Shown here: piece by piece, positions 59,431 through 64,000 of the stretch
Layout: the number at the start of each line of letters is the position of its first letter
How positions within the stretch are numbered: position 1 is the first letter of the stretch
NCBI RefSeq assembly: GCF_023343835.1
Contig: NC_064433.1
Location: forward strand, 70,454,032 to 70,518,031
Reading direction: 5' to 3'
From: Lagopus muta
Lineage: Eukaryota; Chordata; Aves; Galliformes; Phasianidae
Length of the DNA stretch: 64,000 bases
Notes under the pieces: generated by a model
Database searches by the model: none
Told to the model about the DNA's origin: nothing
Seen by the model: only the letters and a program-made list of their open reading frames with translations
Position numbers and translations under genes: made by a program

Positions 59431-61637
59431 CAATACAGCAGATAGTACTATTCAGGTTTTTCTGGAAGAGTAAAAGTGCTAAGTCATGGAACTGTTGTTT
59501 GGAAAGGAAAGGAAATGCAAAAATCTCCCTGAGGAAAAACGTGTCTAACCATGTGTAGCTTGGAAAACTTACAATAGCTCAAGATGCAGTCAGTTTTGAC
59601 TTAAGAATACAACTTTGAATCAGCCAGAGTTCTGGACAGACAGAAAAATCTGATCCTAGTCGAGGGGGGAGAGTGGGGGAAGAATTTCAACTGTACAGCA
59701 TTCTAGTGCAATGATAGCTTACTCTGAAGAAATGATTACATAGGAAAGGTACTTTCTTGTCCTGTATTTTGGCAGTATGGAGTTAATTGAACTTGTTTAC
59801 TTTTCTGATGAGTACTTTTTTTTTTTTCCAATTCTTCACTCATATATTTCTAATCTCTGATAGACGTTGCCTATAGAAGTAATAGCTGGATTATTTTACC
59901 AAATTTTCTCCTTCTCATTAGAGCCATAGTAGATAAAGTGGCAAGAAAATAGAGCTTGTCAATTGTCTGATGTTATGAAAGAGAGTACAACTGAGAGTAA
60001 GTTTATCATATACCCGAGTGTTTTATGATAGAACTTACTCTTGATTAAAAATAAGCTACAAGGAAACTGCTTGCCTATGGCATTTTGCAGGGTCCCTTAT
60101 TGAGATTAATGCACAAAATGTGAAAGCAAGTGCTAGTTGCATACAAGGCACTGTGCTAGTTTTTTTTTTCTTGACATTTTTTAATCTGGTAATTTCAGTT
60201 TGTTATTTCTGCATTTTACTATCTGTTTCATAGCAAAGGCTTCAGGAGCCAGTCTTAACATTTTTGCAACAGTTAAGCATTCAGTGCCACAGGATGACAA
60301 GTTCTCCTTGTTTTATTGTAGCTTGTTTGGAAACATTAGGATCTTAAACATTCTCTGAATTAATTAAGATGGATGAAGTGAGAACATCATGTATTGGTGC
60401 TTATTTAGTTACATTTGTTTTTGCACAAGCCCACTGGCATGGCTAGGCACTGAAAAAACTACTGGTTTAACAGCAATTTGGTATTTACCTAGATGATGGC
60501 CATTAGCAGAAGTTTTAGTGTGAAATACTAAAGCATCAGCCTCAAATTTGGTGACCTTCTAGGGCAAGATAGAAGAATTAGGTCCACATGCGCAGAACTT
60601 CCTCCTTTGCATTCCCTGTCAGTTACCTTCTTCTCCCCACAGCTGGGATGAATAAGCATTATGTTACAGCTCCTTCGAACACTTCAGTAAGGGAAGATTG
60701 TTGGTTTTACTGGGAAACAGTGGATGAGAAATGGGTTGTCTTGTGTCTTGCAACAGTAAGTACTATGCCCTCAGAAATAACAAGAAGATTTTATCAGTAA
60801 TGCTGCTTAATTCTTCAAGTCAGCCTTGTCTCTCAAGGAAACGGTGGCTTTTGGGTATAAGATAGTCAGCACTGAGGTATTTGATAAGCAATATTGCTTA
60901 GTTAAGGAAGTAGCCAAAATCTCACAATGGCATATTAGCAATCTGTAAGCATTGCATCCATCCATAGGAAGTGTGCAGTGCTTAGCAGCGTGCAGCTGAT
61001 GGTGGTGGAAATTCTAACGGTGGAAACTCTAACAGCCAACTGGCTCAAGTTTGTCTTCTGAAGAAGTGTAAGCTGCATTTTCCCCCAAAGCACAGTCATG
61101 TGCAAAGTGCAAATTTGAAAGTTCTCTTCCATTACTTGCATGTACTGAAGTTTCTCAGAAAACAAACAAACAAACAAACGAAAAGACAAAATCACTGTGG
61201 AGAAAACGTATTTTCTCCGTTATTGTTTCCAAAAATGGCTAATGCACTCAACTGGAACTGAAAACTTTCATTATAAATACTTAAATTTGGCAAAATTATA
61301 AAGAATTTAAAACAGCTTTGTATCTATATTAGAAGCCTCTTTGTAACAGGATCCCATTACTTTAGAAAATTAGGAAAGTGTGTTATTTGCATTTTTTCTT
61401 ACTTCAGGTGCGTTTTTTCTTAGTAACAAAGGAAAATGCAAGCTTTTTTTTTTTTTTTAATAATCCCTTTGGACACCAGCATTCAATTTCTATTTTAAAT
61501 TAAATTGCAGGCCTTTAAATGTATGGCAAGAATACATCTGTGAGTTACAGAAGCATAAACAAGATGATAATGTAGCTGAAAATTCCGGATAAATTCCACC
61601 ATCTACAGGTTTGCACTGTGCATGTACCCACAGACTC

Positions 61638-61771
61638 CTTCTGTGGAGATATTCAGGACTTACCTGGACACTTTTCTATGCAACCTCCTGTAGTGAACCT
61701 GCTTTAGCAGAGGAGGTTGGACTCTGATCTCCAGAGGTCTCATCCAACCCCAGTGATTCTGCAATTCTGTG
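61638..61771 (+). mobile_element. CR1 LINE 3' end, sense, downstream of PPARA
   Basis: Contains TGGAGATATTCAGGACTTAC, CTGGACACTTTTCTATGCAA, CCTGCTTTAGCAGAGGAGGT, TCTCATCCAACCCCAGTGAT and ends GATTCTGCAATTCTGTG. This is a CR1 3' end with mild divergence. If the PPARA 3' UTR extends this far, it would be part of the message. Confidence 0.9.
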
Positions 61772-64000
61772 CGTTTCTCAAAGAATGAAACAGAGCAGAC
61801 AGTTCACTTGCATAAGTGTGCAAAAGGAAGTTCTTAATTTAAACCTTATGCTTCTAAAAAGTTACATCAGAGACTTGTGTGGATGACTAAAGTAGATATT
61901 TGCCAATTAGATGTCAAAAGTACTCAATTTACGTTCATTTTCAAGAAGTTTGGAGTCTGACAAGTTTTAAGTATATTACTGAGGAGCTTTCAGCATCTCC
62001 ACATCATAGAGATCATTTAATATTTTAAAATGTTCAATCTATGGAGAGAAATAAAGTTAGCTGATTTCAGGATAAAGATTTATTAAAGGCTTATTAATTT
62101 GCTATGAATAGTTTTGATCTGATTCTTATCTACGCTAGCTTATTTTAATGTAATAGCATTGAAGACCAGGAGTGCCTAACTGTGGGAATGAGCTTACAAC
62201 CAGAGGCAGCAGGTAGATAGGGATCCTAAGGAGCAATGGTGCAATTTAGGATTTCAATAAACCACCTATTCACTTTGGAGGGTCTTTTTGTTTCTTAGTT
62301 TTTGATTTATTGGTAAGCCTTAGGTACTTTAATAGCAGGGAAAAGAAAAAGCAAAAAAAAATAAGGGTTTGTTTCTAATAATTAGGAGTACTCATTTTCA
62401 AACTCTATAATATATTGTTTAAAGGTACTCTGTGTTCAGTTTGGTAGTGCACAGCTGTCTTTAAGAAAAAAAAACACAAAACATTGCATTGTACCTTACG
62501 TAAATTTCGGAAATCCACTTTTATTTAAAACACAAATTGACTGTCAATGGATAGGAATGTTCTCCATTTACAGAAATTGAATCTTTCTTGGCATTTAAAG
62601 AAGTGTTCTTCTTTTGTCATTTCCATGTGCCTTTGTGCTTTGGTTCTAGCCAGCTGCTAGAAAGCTGAAGTGTTGCCAAAGAGCATATTTTAGCTTTATT
62701 TCTGGCCTGCACAGATTTAGGAAATACCAGCAGTTGCACTAAGTCCGTTCTCATGAGAGAGCTAGCACAAGTTTGCAAATCAAAGAGCTTATAATAAGCA
62801 TCCAAACATTTGTTTGTTTATTCAAACTGCTAAAGCTTTGGAGATTTATTCATCACGGGAGCTGGGTCACACACTGGTAAATTGAAACTTCCTCCTTATC
62901 TCTAATGGAAAGCCTGGACAACTTGAGCATCGTGTCAGACAAAGAAATCAGAGATTGTGCTGTAGCTGCTTCTACTGTGTCTAAAGAGGAACAATTTCAG
63001 CTCTGTCTCTCCTTAAAAGCGACCACGTTACTTAGTAGAAAATCTGCAACTGCCTTTAACAAATGCATTTGCAGCTGTCGGGTTTTTACTTAAGGATAAG
63101 TTCTTATAAAGAGTGGACCTTCACTGAAAACCCTGATCCCTTAGTAAGTGTCAAAATGTGAGGGTTAGTACGGTATCTGGTACTTGCTTATATCTCAAGT
63201 GCTTTCTTGATAATGAGTTGCATATATATTTTTTTAATCTAGAGTTAATTAGCTCTGCTGTCCTCTTACTAGGGATTTAAATTATATGTGGGTTTGATCT
63301 GAGATATTGATCGTATGTACTATGGAATTTTTTAATGTAATGTAATACCATTTCTTCACGTTTTGATTTGTAAAATATCAGAATATAATTGCAAGGTATA
63401 AACTTTCACTAAATTATATTACAGAGGTACTTTAAGAAAAATATGTAAATTATTTAATTTAAATACTTGTTTCATACTTTATCTTGTGAAGCCTTTTGTA
63501 CAGTGAGGAAAGATTTACTTTTATGGGTAAGGGTGGTGGGCCTTAAGTCAAAGGCAAGCATCTATTTATTCCTGGGCGAGTTTTATTCCTATCATAAATT
63601 CTGCAACTTGTCACCGTTTGGCATTGACAGTTGGCACCAAATTGAAAATTGGATTTTCACACAGAATATAGACTTCCTTAAAGTAAGCCTGGGTTAGGAT
63701 GAAATGTAACTTATGGCTGCTTCTTGTCTGAATTCCTTAGGCAGCAATGGAAAAAAAACTTTAAAAGCTACCATCAAATGTGTCACTTTACACTGTAAAT
63801 AGATCATATAAATGCATTGCTAACTAAATCCATCCTAGGGCAAAGGCATTCCTCTTCTGGTTTCCCTAACGTGCTTACAGTTTGTTTTTTTTTTTAAAGC
63901 TTCTTCAGCTTCTGAAGCCTTTTTTTCCCCCTTAATCTTCTTGACTGATTGCATCAGTGTTATCTCATCAGATTCTGCCGAAGCCTTGTTTCAAAACAGA

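Larger units (their letters stand above)
59061..64000 (+). other. Distal PPARA 3' UTR or downstream intergenic DNA
   Basis: No coding region supported. It contains scattered AATAAA signals, T runs, an AAAC microsatellite near 61162-61180 and a CR1 3' end. In mammals a convergent gene, CDPF1, follows PPARA; I see no exon of it before the window ends. Confidence 0.55.

Overview
The window looks like ordinary vertebrate genomic DNA from a galliform bird, most likely chicken or a close relative. The evidence is AT-rich intergenic and intronic DNA, several CR1 LINE fragments with the avian 3' tail of short direct repeats, a Galluhop-type mariner copy, and one gene whose protein reads as avian PPAR-alpha. 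I cannot fix the species or chromosome without a search. No CRISPR array, operon or prokaryotic feature is present.

Layout: positions 1 to about 26,450 are gene-poor upstream DNA. They hold four CR1 fragments, a short CpG-rich patch with a homopurine tract (about 5,140-5,610), two perfect or near-perfect short tandem duplications, one pentanucleotide microsatellite and one speculative TATA-driven exon (about 23,242-23,362). A strong CpG island lies at about 26,470-27,450 and carries the likely main PPARA promoter, with a non-coding first exon ending in a clear splice donor at 26,758. A probable second non-coding exon lies at 29,404-29,504. A large intron of about 18 kb follows; it contains a mariner element split by a later CR1 insertion, plus a CR1 tail and many homopolymer runs.

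Six coding exons (47,912-58,757) follow on the plus strand. Joined, they give 1,407 bases: an intact 468-residue PPARA protein and a stop codon, with every intron bounded by GT and AG and every phase consistent. The remaining 5.2 kb is 3' UTR or flanking DNA with several AATAAA signals and one CR1 tail. I see no other protein-coding gene on either strand.

PPARA is a fatty-acid-sensing nuclear receptor that pairs with RXR on DR1 elements and activates fatty-acid oxidation genes. The zinc-finger cysteines, the short PPAR D-box and the ligand-anchoring residues are all present. Points worth following up are an upstream ORF across the 5' leader, a tandem splice donor in the second zinc-finger exon, the nested transposons, and unexplained upstream promoter-like segments. 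I found no convincing undescribed system.
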